Of a stretch of DNA of 64,000 nucleotides, positions 8,407 to 15,555 are shown in pieces; the first letter of the stretch is position 1, and each line of letters begins with the position of its first letter. Both the position numbers and the translations under genes were made by a program. Location of the stretch: positions 2,058,501 to 2,122,500 of the forward strand of contig NZ_CP117466.1 in the NCBI RefSeq assembly GCF_028621715.1. Direction: 5' to 3'. Below the pieces are notes generated by a model that was not told the origin of the DNA, ran no database searches, and saw nothing but the letters and a program-made list of their open reading frames with translations. The DNA comes from Paracoccus marcusii. GTDB taxonomy: Bacteria > Pseudomonadota > Alphaproteobacteria > Rhodobacterales > Rhodobacteraceae.

Positions 8407-11400
8407 ATGCCCACCGCTGAAATCGCGGCGCGCCTCGGCGTCATCAATGGCGAGACCGCACGTCCCTTCATCAACGCCTTCAAGCAGGCGTGGTCCTGGC
8501 AGGCCGACCGGGGCGGCGCGCAATGGGACCAGCTGGTCGCGGCCGGTCACATGACCCCCGGCGGCCAGTTGATCTCGATCCCGCCGGGGTCAGGCGGGTT
8601 CCGCACACGCCTGTTCCACAACATGCCGGCGGAGGCGGGCGGCTCCGGCCGCCAGCGTCTGCGGTGGGACGGGACCTGCACCATTGATCTGCATGGCGCC
8701 CGAAACATCACCCGCGTGTCGCCGAACGAGATCCAGTTCGACTTCACTGCCAATGGTGCGTCCTGGATTGACCTGATCGTCCGGACGATTGAGCCCGCAG
8801 GCGGACCGATCGAGAACATCTCGCTGGTGCACCAGGATGACTGGGCCGACGCCGATCAGGGCAAGATCTTCCGCCGGCAGTACCTGACCGAGGTGGCGCC
8901 CTATCACGCCCTGCGGTTCGATGAGTGGATCGGCATCCTGACCTCGGAGAACCAGGGCGGCCTGCGGATCACAGACTGGGCCAGCCGGGCGCTGCCGACC
9001 GACGAGATCTTCCACCGCTTCGTGCCCTACGAGTGGATGGCGGCGCTCTGCCGTGAGGTCGATGCCGACATGTGGCTGTGCCTGCCGACCGCGGCGACCG
9101 ACGATCACATGCACCAGTGCGCAGCCCTGATCCGCGATCTGATGCCCGCGCCGCGGCAGGTCTATGTCGAGTACAGCACCAAGACCTGGGACTTCTCCGG
9201 CACCCCACAGGCGCACTACTGCGCCGCCCGGGGCCGCGAGGCCTTCGGCACCAGCACCGGGTCCGAGTTCCGGAACTGGTACGGCTTGCGGTCGGTGCAG
9301 ATGGCGCAGATCTGGCGCCGGGTCTGGGGCGGCGACGAGCGGCTGCACACCGTGGTTCAGCACCAGGCGGACTGGGTGGGCGGCGAGGCCGACATCCTGC
9401 TGGCACCGCTATGGCGGGACCGCAGCGGGACTCAGGGTCTGCCGGTCTACGTCGCGCCGCACTCGGTGATCGACATGCTGACCGTGCACGCGCAGATAGA
9501 CGGCGGCATGGCCTATGGCGGCCGGGCCTCGCAGCTGGAGGGCTGGCGCACCTCCCTGTCACAGGGCGCGGCCTTCGACCGGATCCGCGACCAGCTGCTG
9601 ACGGGCAACGCGTGGGGCGCAGACCGCACGGTCCGCAGCCTGGTGCTCAAGTGGCGGCACTACCGGAGCGAGGCGTCGAAGTACGGCATGGAGCTGAGCG
9701 CTTACGAGGTCGGCAACCACATGAACGGCGTCGGCGGCAGCACGGCCCTGCGATCGTTCATCCATGCCTTCTCGGTCAGCCCGCAGATGGGCGAGGTCTA
9801 TGCCGCCACTTTCGCCGCTCTTGATGCCGCGGGCTTCAACGGGCCGCTATGCATGTCGGTCGAATGCCGGATGCCCGACCAGAACATCATGCACGGCCTG
9901 CAGCGCTGGTTGGGCGACCGCAACCCGGCCTGGGCTGCGGTGCGGGCGCTGATCGAGGATGCGCCCGTCACGGTGCCTAAGCCCGTGCCTGTGCCGGTCC
10001 CGGAGCCTGTTCCGGTGCCGACGCCTGTGCCGGATAGGGAACCCATCCCCACGCCCGCGCCTGTTCCTGAGCCAATCCCCACTCCGGTCCCCGTGCCGGT
10101 TGATCCAACCCCCGAGGAACCCGATATGAGTGCCCGACAAAAGCTGATTGAACTCCTGAGCGTCCTTCAATCTACGACCGCAGACCTGCAGACCTATCTT
10201 GCAGCCGATCCTGTCGCGACGCCGCCCGATGTCGTTCCGCCGGTGATTTTTCCGGTCTCGCCGCCCGTCGCCGCACCGGCAGGGCCGATCTGGGACCAGT
10301 ACAAACAACCGGTTCTCAGCATTCCGCCGGAGATAACGGTGCCTGCCGGTGCGGCTGACATCTACATTCCTGTGTCCGTTGATCAGTGCGACCGCAATTC
10401 TTTCATGGCGTATGTCGATCGTCTGGTGAACCTCACGGGCGGCAGCATCAACGTCGGGTCTGCGGACTCGCAACGCGCGAAGTTTGCCGGCATGGACGTG
10501 GTGTATCACTGGTCCCCCGGTGACGATGTCCTGCATTGGATCAAGATCACGCCTCGCGACCGCCACGCCGACGGTCAGGCTTTCCAGATCACCATCCGGG
10601 TCAAGGGCCTCGGCGATAAGCAGAAGGGCCGCACTGTCAAGGTTCGGTTCTCCTCGGCAGTTCCCACGCAAGTCATCACGCAGCCGTTCCACCGTCCTCT
10701 GCGCCGCCTGGACCTGTCCCGCGCCACACGCAAGAACATGTTCGACCCGGCTACGCTGACGTACAACCCGACAGGAGATGGCGGCGAATGGATGTCTGCC
10801 CTGAGCCATGGACGGTCGCAGGACGGCAATCAGGAGACGGGTCTTTATGCCGATGCTTCTATCGCAGGGGCGGACAATCCCATCAGCTACGATGCTGCCG
10901 AGAAGGCGATCCGCCTCCACTCGGTCGGATATGCGAGCCGGGTCGAATGGGACAAGCGCAACTGGAGCTACCAAGCTGCTGTGCTTCAAGGCCTGCATCG
11001 AGATGATGTCTGCGGGGTCGAGGGAGTCTGGCGCATCGAGGCCAAGATCCCTGTGCGCCGCTACAGCTGGCCCGCGTTCTGGCTCGTCAATCGTTCAAAG
11101 GCTTCTGCCGGGTTCTACTACAGCCAGTGGCCCGGCGAGATCGACATCCTGGAGAAGTTCAACCATGCGTGGGGCGCGGCTGATACGCCGTACACCAGCT
11201 CGTTCGCGCAGCACTTTGGTCCGATCAACGAATGGCAGAACAAGAAGGGCGCTTTCGGAAACGACTTCGAAGTTGACCAGTACGGTTCGCCCCGGACACC
11301 GCTGGATGAGGTCTACACATCCTGGGCGGTTCACGTGACCTATGACCCGGTGGACACCACTAAGTCGGAAGTCACGTTCTTCGTGAACGACCGCGAGGTG

Positions 11401-11595
11401 GGCTGCCAGATCCTGCACGCACGACACCAGGATCTGGCCCGCAAGATCGAGTTCTACCCGATCTTCAATGTCGCCGTGAAAACGCCATCAGGTTACACTC
11501 CGGAGCGGTACAACACCGACGACGGGCGCGGCCGAACCGGTGACATGCTGGTGCGGGATGTGGCCTACTATCCGACAGGTGCACAGTTCGCCTGA
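8407..11595 (+). CDS. Tail-spike-like protein: glycosidase-like N-half, Pro-rich linker, GH16-like C-half
   Basis: 1062 residues, ATG 8407 behind AAAGGAC. Residues 1-515 resemble a family of TIM-barrel, clan-A-like glycosidases from Rhodobacterales. Where relatives read YSNE-W at the acid/base position, this one has YSTKTW (residues 256-261), so that residue seems lost; E433 in AYEVGNH may be the remaining nucleophile. Residues 519-572 are a Pro-Val repeat linker. Residues 640-755 form a beta-sandwich-like domain. Residues 765-1062 look like GH16: EIDILE at 911-916 fits the catalytic ExDxxE with the one-residue bulge, followed by aromatic-rich strands. GH16 enzymes cut beta-glucans, galactans and similar polymers. 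The likely role is a tail-borne depolymerase. An in-frame ATG at 10126 has its own ribosome-binding site. Confidence 0.7.
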   Translation: MPTAEIAARLGVINGETARPFINAFKQAWSWQADRGGAQWDQLVAAGHMTPGGQLISIPPGSGGFRTRLFHNMPAEAGGSGRQRLRWDGTCTIDLHGARNITRVSPNEIQFDFTANGASWIDLIVRTIEPAGGPIENISLVHQDDWADADQGKIFRRQYLTEVAPYHALRFDEWIGILTSENQGGLRITDWASRALPTDEIFHRFVPYEWMAALCREVDADMWLCLPTAATDDHMHQCAALIRDLMPAPRQVYVEYSTKTWDFSGTPQAHYCAARGREAFGTSTGSEFRNWYGLRSVQMAQIWRRVWGGDERLHTVVQHQADWVGGEADILLAPLWRDRSGTQGLPVYVAPHSVIDMLTVHAQIDGGMAYGGRASQLEGWRTSLSQGAAFDRIRDQLLTGNAWGADRTVRSLVLKWRHYRSEASKYGMELSAYEVGNHMNGVGGSTALRSFIHAFSVSPQMGEVYAATFAALDAAGFNGPLCMSVECRMPDQNIMHGLQRWLGDRNPAWAAVRALIEDAPVTVPKPVPVPVPEPVPVPTPVPDREPIPTPAPVPEPIPTPVPVPVDPTPEEPDMSARQKLIELLSVLQSTTADLQTYLAADPVATPPDVVPPVIFPVSPPVAAPAGPIWDQYKQPVLSIPPEITVPAGAADIYIPVSVDQCDRNSFMAYVDRLVNLTGGSINVGSADSQRAKFAGMDVVYHWSPGDDVLHWIKITPRDRHADGQAFQITIRVKGLGDKQKGRTVKVRFSSAVPTQVITQPFHRPLRRLDLSRATRKNMFDPATLTYNPTGDGGEWMSALSHGRSQDGNQETGLYADASIAGADNPISYDAAEKAIRLHSVGYASRVEWDKRNWSYQAAVLQGLHRDDVCGVEGVWRIEAKIPVRRYSWPAFWLVNRSKASAGFYYSQWPGEIDILEKFNHAWGAADTPYTSSFAQHFGPINEWQNKKGAFGNDFEVDQYGSPRTPLDEVYTSWAVHVTYDPVDTTKSEVTFFVNDREVGCQILHARHQDLARKIEFYPIFNVAVKTPSGYTPERYNTDDGRGRTGDMLVRDVAYYPTGAQFA
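10112..10128 (+). promoter_or_regulatory. Candidate internal ribosome-binding site and start codon
   Basis: Inside the preceding gene, just after its Pro-rich linker, GAGGAA lies seven bases before an in-frame ATG at 10126 (codon 574). Translation from here would give a separate 489-residue C-terminal product holding the beta-sandwich and GH16-like domains. Confidence 0.35.
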
Positions 11596-11622
11596 TCTGA
11601 TCTCCATGGTTCCGACCAACCC

Positions 11623-11645
11623 GCCCGCCATTGTGCGGGCTTTTT
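11623..11645 (+). terminator. Rho-independent terminator after the tail-spike gene
   Basis: GCCCGC-cattgt-GCGGGC followed by five T. It separates the tail module from the small lysis-region genes. Confidence 0.8.
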
Positions 11646-11694
11646 CATGCCCGGCGACCGGGCGTGAACCCCAGCCCATTTCACGGAGGCCGCG

Positions 11695-11742
11695 ATGGCT
11701 GATGACACCACCCGCCGTCGCACGGCCGGGCCCATACCATGA
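11695..11742 (+). CDS. 15-residue leader-like ORF
   Basis: ATG 11695 follows ACGGAGG with good spacing and encodes MADDTTRRRTAGPIP. Its stop codon overlaps the start of the next gene (ATGA at 11739). This is the layout of a short coupling or leader peptide for the membrane protein behind it. Only the ribosome-binding site and overlap support it; the peptide itself is too short to recognise. Confidence 0.4.
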   Translation: MADDTTRRRTAGPIP

Positions 11743-12014
11743 ATGAGCTGATGACCCTCGTCCGGGAGGTGGGCGGCGGCCTCGCCGGGGTCGTGATTGT
11801 CGTCCAGGGCTGGGCCAACTGGATCCAGTACAAGCGCAACGGCGAGCTGCAGGACAAGATGCTGGAGATGGCGCAGGCGATGGTGAAGGAAAGCCGCGAC
11901 CTGATCACCGACACGAACAAGACCACCGCGGCAAACACCGAAATCATGGGCCGGGCTGTCCGGCTCTTGGAGGATCGCCGGAGCGAAACCCGGCTTCTGG
12001 AGGATCGGCGATGA
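11739..12014 (+). CDS. Small phage membrane protein, one membrane segment plus coiled coil
   Basis: 91 residues. Residues 10-25 (GGGLAGVVIVVQGWANW) form a likely membrane helix, and the rest is a charged helix with heptad spacing. The C-terminus holds a short repeat, RLLEDRRSET then RLLEDRR. It begins in an ATGA overlap with the leader-like ORF and ends in a four-base overlap with the next gene. The position ahead of the endolysin suggests a lysis-related role, such as a holin or spanin-type component. No family was recognised. Confidence 0.55.
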   Translation: MNELMTLVREVGGGLAGVVIVVQGWANWIQYKRNGELQDKMLEMAQAMVKESRDLITDTNKTTAANTEIMGRAVRLLEDRRSETRLLEDRR

Positions 12015-12190
12015 TGGGGCGGCTCATTCGACAGCTGACCGGCCACGGGCGCCGGGCCGAGAAGGCCGACACGATCATGCGCGAGCACATGACAGACTCG
12101 GCCCCGGAGAAGCGGGCCATAAAGGCACGGGTGCGGGCAATCGAACGCCTCGTGGAGCAGCTGGAGAAGGACACGCAGACATGGCACTGA
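12011..12190 (+). CDS. Small charged phage protein, 59 residues
   Basis: ATG 12011 overlaps the stop of the preceding gene (ATGA) behind a GGAGGAT ribosome-binding site, and the stop at 12188-12190 overlaps the next start at 12181. The protein is Arg/Lys/Glu-rich and helical (KARVRAIERLVEQLEKD). The tight overlaps on both sides are the main evidence that it is real. Function unknown. Confidence 0.55.
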   Translation: MMGRLIRQLTGHGRRAEKADTIMREHMTDSAPEKRAIKARVRAIERLVEQLEKDTQTWH

Positions 12191-12576
12191 CAATCGGGCT
12201 GATCGCCGTCATCAACGCGCTCGGCTATTTCGCCGTGATCTGGGCGTTCCGCGCCAGCTTCCGCGAGCTGCGGTCCGCGACCTGGTGGTTCGCCACCGGC
12301 TTCATGATCCTCGCCGGGGCCATCATCCTGCGCGGCCTATACTGGGACGTTGGCATGCCGCTTCTGCGGATGTGGGTGCCGGGGTTCGCCGAGCAGTGGA
12401 CCGATGCGACCCACGGGCGGCTGATCAACATCGTCTTTGGCCTGATGAAGATGGCGTCATTCTTCTGCGCCTTGAAGTGCCGCCAGCTGCTGATCCCGGA
12501 GGATGAGCGACACCATTGGCCTCTGTGGCGCGCTTGGCTGCACCCCACGAAGATCAGGCTGCTGCCTTGGCGATAG
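12181..12576 (+). CDS. Phage membrane protein with about three membrane helices
   Basis: 131 residues. Hydrophobic segments lie at about 4-23, 36-53 and 82-98, and the C-terminus is short and basic. It is the last gene of a run of four overlapping small genes just upstream of the endolysin. A holin is possible, but three helices and 131 residues are not decisive and no family was recognised. Confidence 0.55.
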   Translation: MALTIGLIAVINALGYFAVIWAFRASFRELRSATWWFATGFMILAGAIILRGLYWDVGMPLLRMWVPGFAEQWTDATHGRLINIVFGLMKMASFFCALKCRQLLIPEDERHHWPLWRAWLHPTKIRLLPWR

Positions 12577-12603
12577 AAAAAAGGCCCCGCTGGCAGGCGG
12601 GGC
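12577..12603. terminator. GC-rich hairpin, possible terminator
   Basis: GCCCCGC-tggcag-GCGGGGC is preceded by six A, so it has the full terminator form only on the minus strand. On the plus strand it is a strong hairpin with no T-run right after the gene. Confidence 0.45.
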
Positions 12604-12801
12604 GAGAACAGAAGCAGGGTAAATATTCCACTGTGTATGCCCCATAACGGGACTTCTCCCGGATGGTTCCATTCCAAGTTGTTTCGGAAGTTCGGCGGCG
12701 GCCCCAGATCGGGCAAGACAGGGACCGCCTAACCGAACGACAACGAATATGCGCGACTCGGCTGCACACACATTAATCGCCTGCAAATGAAAGCCAAGCT
12801 C

Positions 12802-12826
12802 GCCCGCCCTGACCGGCGGGCTTTTT
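12802..12826 (+). terminator. Rho-independent terminator before the endolysin gene
   Basis: GCCCGCC-ctgacc-GGCGGGC followed by five T. The 277 bases from 12577 to 12853 hold no gene that I can support; they contain this terminator and the hairpin at 12584-12603. The endolysin start at 12854 lies only 28 bases after it, so read-through or a processed transcript may be used. Confidence 0.8.
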
Positions 12827-12853
12827 CATGTCCATGCCCACGAGGAGGCAGTC

Positions 12854-13420
12854 ATGCCACACTTCCCCATCAAGCTCATCGTGCTGCACTACAGCGCGAC
12901 CTATCCCGACCAGGATTGCGGCGTGGCCGACATTCGCAAGATGCACCTCGCCCGCGGGTTCAACGACGTCGGCTATCACTACGTGATCCGGCGCAGCGGA
13001 GCCGTCGAGAAAGGCCGCCAGGACGCGACCGTCGGTGCGCACGTCGCGGGCCACAACACCGGCAGCCTAGGCATCTGCTGCATCGGGGGCATCGAGCGGG
13101 CGACCGGCCCCAATGTCGGTGTCGACAACCGCACCGAGGCGCAGAAGGCTGCGACCGTGAAGCTGGTCCGCGAACTGCTGGCCAAGCATCCCGGCGCCCA
13201 GGTCGTCGGCCATCGTGATCTGGGCGCCACCCAGTGCCCCGGCTTTGACGTGCGCAGCTGGTGGGCCGCGGCCAACGCCCGGCCGCCCGTCGTGGACAGC
13301 ATCCCGGCGAAGCCCCTGCCGTCCCCATCTGCACCTGTCACGACCGGCCCTGCCAAGGGCGCCATCTACATCCTCGCTGCGCTGGCTGCTGCCACGCTGG
13401 CCTATTTCGGAGTGAAATGA
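12854..13420 (+). CDS. Phage endolysin, N-acetylmuramoyl-L-alanine amidase (amidase_2/T7 lysozyme type)
   Basis: 188 residues, ATG 12854 behind AGGAGG. It cuts the bond between muramic acid and L-alanine in peptidoglycan to release phage. The amidase_2 zinc ligands are visible: H12 (LHYSAT), H120 (GHRDL) and C128 (CPGFD), with the conserved Tyr in GYHYVI. T7 lysozyme has a catalytic Lys two residues before the Cys; here that place holds T126. After the catalytic domain a Pro-rich linker (about 150-165) leads to a hydrophobic segment at 168-185 that could anchor the protein in the inner membrane. This C-terminal anchor is not usual for a simple soluble endolysin. It overlaps the next gene by four bases. 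Confidence 0.85.
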   Translation: MPHFPIKLIVLHYSATYPDQDCGVADIRKMHLARGFNDVGYHYVIRRSGAVEKGRQDATVGAHVAGHNTGSLGICCIGGIERATGPNVGVDNRTEAQKAATVKLVRELLAKHPGAQVVGHRDLGATQCPGFDVRSWWAAANARPPVVDSIPAKPLPSPSAPVTTGPAKGAIYILAALAAATLAYFGVK

Positions 13421-13749
13421 TCGTGGCTCAAATCGGAAAGAAGCTCCGAAGCCTGCAAAACGGCATGGTCGGGTTCATGTGCCCCGGCTGCAATGGGATG
13501 CACGCCATTACCGTAGAAGGGCCCAATTCGTGGGGTTTCAACGGTAATGTTGACGCCCCCACATTCACTCCGTCAATCCTTGTTCGCTGCGGCTCTGCGG
13601 TTGATCCGAGCTTTATTGATGAGCCGGGTGATCCGCCGACCGTCTGCCACAGCTTCGTAAGCGACGGGCAGATCCAGTTTCTTGCCGACTGCACACATCA
13701 ACTGGCGGGCCAAACGGTGCCACTGCCTGGCTTTGGAGTTGTCGAATGA
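13417..13749 (+). CDS. Small Cys/His-rich phage protein (DUF6527-like)
   Basis: 110 residues, starting in an ATGA overlap with the endolysin. CPGC at 22-25 with H29, then CH at 77-78 and C92/H94, suggest a metal-binding site. The motifs NSWGFNG, APTFTPSIL, CHSFV and GQIQFLADCTH belong to a phage family often mislabelled 'ammonia monooxygenase'. I recall it as DUF6527, from pattern only. It sits between endolysin and holin-like genes, so a link to lysis or host takeover is possible, but the function is unknown. Confidence 0.6.
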   Translation: MIVAQIGKKLRSLQNGMVGFMCPGCNGMHAITVEGPNSWGFNGNVDAPTFTPSILVRCGSAVDPSFIDEPGDPPTVCHSFVSDGQIQFLADCTHQLAGQTVPLPGFGVVE

Positions 13750-14126
13750 ACCCCCTGATGATCTTCAAGGCCCTCCGCGACCTGTCTGCCCTGATCGAGC
13801 AGGCGAACCGCCTGGCTGGGCCGGACAAGCGCTGGTCGCTGGCCTTCACCAACCGCTCCTTCATCGTCGCCTGTGTGGCGTTCGTCGCCGCGGCCGCGCT
13901 GATGATCGGCCTGCCTTTTCCCATGCCAGTCGATGTCACGGCAGAAACGGTCTATGCGGTGATCACCGTGGCAGGTCTGGTCTGGGCGGGTGTCGAGCGC
14001 ATGCTCGGCAAGACCCGGGCGATCTGGAACAGGAAGCAGGCCGTCGAGGCTCTGACGGAGGCCGATGCCCTGACCACGGCTCTGAACAAGGTGCCAGGCG
14101 TGAAGGCGGAGATGCAACGACGCTAA
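13746..14126 (+). CDS. Holin-like membrane protein
   Basis: 126 residues, starting in a four-base overlap with the previous gene. Two hydrophobic segments (about 38-57 and 68-86) are joined by a short loop, with a charged N-terminus and a basic helical C-terminus. This is the shape of two-helix holins, and the position after the endolysin fits. The 40-residue tail after the second helix is longer than in many class II holins. Family membership was not recognised. Confidence 0.5.
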   Translation: MNPLMIFKALRDLSALIEQANRLAGPDKRWSLAFTNRSFIVACVAFVAAAALMIGLPFPMPVDVTAETVYAVITVAGLVWAGVERMLGKTRAIWNRKQAVEALTEADALTTALNKVPGVKAEMQRR

Positions 14127-14206
14127 ACGATTGATCGGCGTTTCCGAAACAAACCCGTCAGTTTAGTGTTACTATGACCTCATCCATTACTGAGGGAGGA
14201 AGCGCT

Positions 14207-14407
14207 GTGGCCGAACGTGTGAAGACGAGAAAGCTCCAGCCGCCATCTGCTGCCGCTTTGATGGAGAGGCTTAGAGATCCGAGAGTGAGCATGCTGGATC
14301 ACCCCTACAAGCAAGAGAGCTTTCTAGACCAGATGATTGATAAGAAGGTCGCTCATGCCGATCGCGTGCTCAGGCTTTACGACAAGTCGGCCCACCGGCT
14401 GATCTGA
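14207..14407 (+). CDS. Small basic phage-region protein
   Basis: 66 residues from GTG 14207, chosen because GGGAGGA lies six bases before it; an upstream in-frame ATG at 14174 lacks such a site. The protein is basic and helical (VKTRKLQPPSAAALMERLRD). No family recognised. It is the first gene of the region where base composition begins to fall towards the AT-rich cassette. Confidence 0.5.
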   Translation: MAERVKTRKLQPPSAAALMERLRDPRVSMLDHPYKQESFLDQMIDKKVAHADRVLRLYDKSAHRLI

Positions 14408-14469
14408 GACTGTCGCACGTCTTGCTCAATGTTCTTCTTACGTTCTAATTGGACCGGAAGGAGACAGCC

Positions 14470-14685
14470 ATGCCCCGCCACCGAATCCACGAACCGATTT
14501 TCCCGGAGAACCGGGCCCTCTACATCATCTGGTGCGAGGAGTGGCAGGGGGATCGGTACTCCCTGGCGGCCGGGCACCTGAGCGCCATGATCGCGGCGTG
14601 GGACGCGATGGTAGACTACTCGCCACGCGACCGGCTTTTGCTCCAGTTCGGCAGCCGAGTGCTTCGTATGAGGGAACCCATATAG
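14470..14685 (+). CDS. Small phage-region protein, 71 residues
   Basis: ATG 14470 stands behind AAGGAG (14458-14463). Codon use is GC-rich like the tail genes. The sequence has Trp and Tyr spread through it (YIIWCEEWQGD, then AAWDAMVDYS) and no motif that I know. Function unknown. Confidence 0.5.
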   Translation: MPRHRIHEPIFPENRALYIIWCEEWQGDRYSLAAGHLSAMIAAWDAMVDYSPRDRLLLQFGSRVLRMREPI

Positions 14686-14976
14686 CTAGCCTTCCACGGT
14701 CAACGTCGTGTTTAAAATAAGCGGGCGAATCCACACCTGCTTGGCGCTATCTCCGCCGATGCGGTGAGTTCAAGAAATAAAATTTAGCAACCCATAACCC
14801 CTAGGCTTGGCTATCCATGCAACCTAAAATGGACAGTGGCGCGCATGTCAGAAATCGTACAGAACAGCGCCAATGATCTGAACGCACAGAAGACTGATCG
14901 ACCCGCACACTCATGGATCAACCACTGGGACAGCTCTTGGGAACAGTGCAGGAGCATAGAATAGAAGGAAGTTGCT
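14686..14976. other. Composition boundary leading into the AT-rich cassette
   Basis: No supported gene. A 39-codon ORF at 14845-14964 ends 12 bases before the next start but has no ribosome-binding site. The stretch around 14770-14800 is AT-rich (AAGAAATAAAATTTAG) and may hold a promoter for the cassette. This is where the phage backbone changes to accessory DNA. Confidence 0.35.
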
Positions 14977-15489
14977 TTGACAACGGAACGCAGGTTCACC
15001 GACACGCACCTTATCCTTATGGAGATCAGGCGTATAGGAATTCTGATCGATGGGTCCCGTCAAACTGACGAAGGTGCTCAAAAGCGGTCTGAAGAACTGC
15101 GTGACGAGGTCGAGCGCGGCCGCATCCTTGCAGCAAAATTTGCTGAGCAGATATCGTGTCTTACTGAAGCTTATAACAGAATCACGAAACAATTGCAGCA
15201 AAGAGATGAGTTGATTGCCTCTATGAGAGGCAACACTCAATCTGGCGATCCCCTAGATGTAAGCAGTTCCATCGACCCCGAACTCCGTGAAGCGATTAGA
15301 AGTTCCCTCATTAGAGCACGAGAGCAAGCTGATGAGGCAATAAAGCGCGCCGACGTCCTTGAGGCTGAAGCCGTCACTCTGCGTGATGAACGAAATAAGG
15401 CACGTCAGGATGTCGAGGAAATACGGGCTAGTAACTCGTGGAAAGTTACCGCGCCTATTCGAGCTGTAACAGGCTTGTTTCGCCGATAG
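14977..15489 (+). CDS. Coiled-coil protein of the glycosyltransferase cassette
   Basis: 170 residues from TTG 14977, behind AAGGAAG. Residues 30-150 are almost all charged helix with heptad repeats (EELRDEVERG, AREQADEAIKRADVLEAEA). The C-terminus reads RASNSWKVTAPIRAVTGLFRR. That short S-x-SW-x-TxPxR-Arg-rich ending is common in coiled-coil segments joined to bacterial surface-glycan glycosyltransferases. The glycosyltransferase gene begins 66 bases later, so a scaffold or chain-length partner is plausible. This is inferred; there is no catalytic motif. Confidence 0.5.
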   Translation: MTTERRFTDTHLILMEIRRIGILIDGSRQTDEGAQKRSEELRDEVERGRILAAKFAEQISCLTEAYNRITKQLQQRDELIASMRGNTQSGDPLDVSSSIDPELREAIRSSLIRAREQADEAIKRADVLEAEAVTLRDERNKARQDVEEIRASNSWKVTAPIRAVTGLFRR

Positions 15490-15555
15490 ACCTCGGGTCT
15501 CTCATTGACGGCATAAGTGCTTTCCGGTGCTTATTGATACGACAGGAACAACACT

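Noticed and set aside
9961..10120. Repeat-like stretch that could look like a short tandem array
   Set aside because: It encodes a Pro-Val linker in frame; there are no spacers or palindromic repeats, so no CRISPR array.
14845..14964. 39-codon ORF upstream of the coiled-coil gene
   Set aside because: No ribosome-binding site and no recognisable sequence; kept only as a note.
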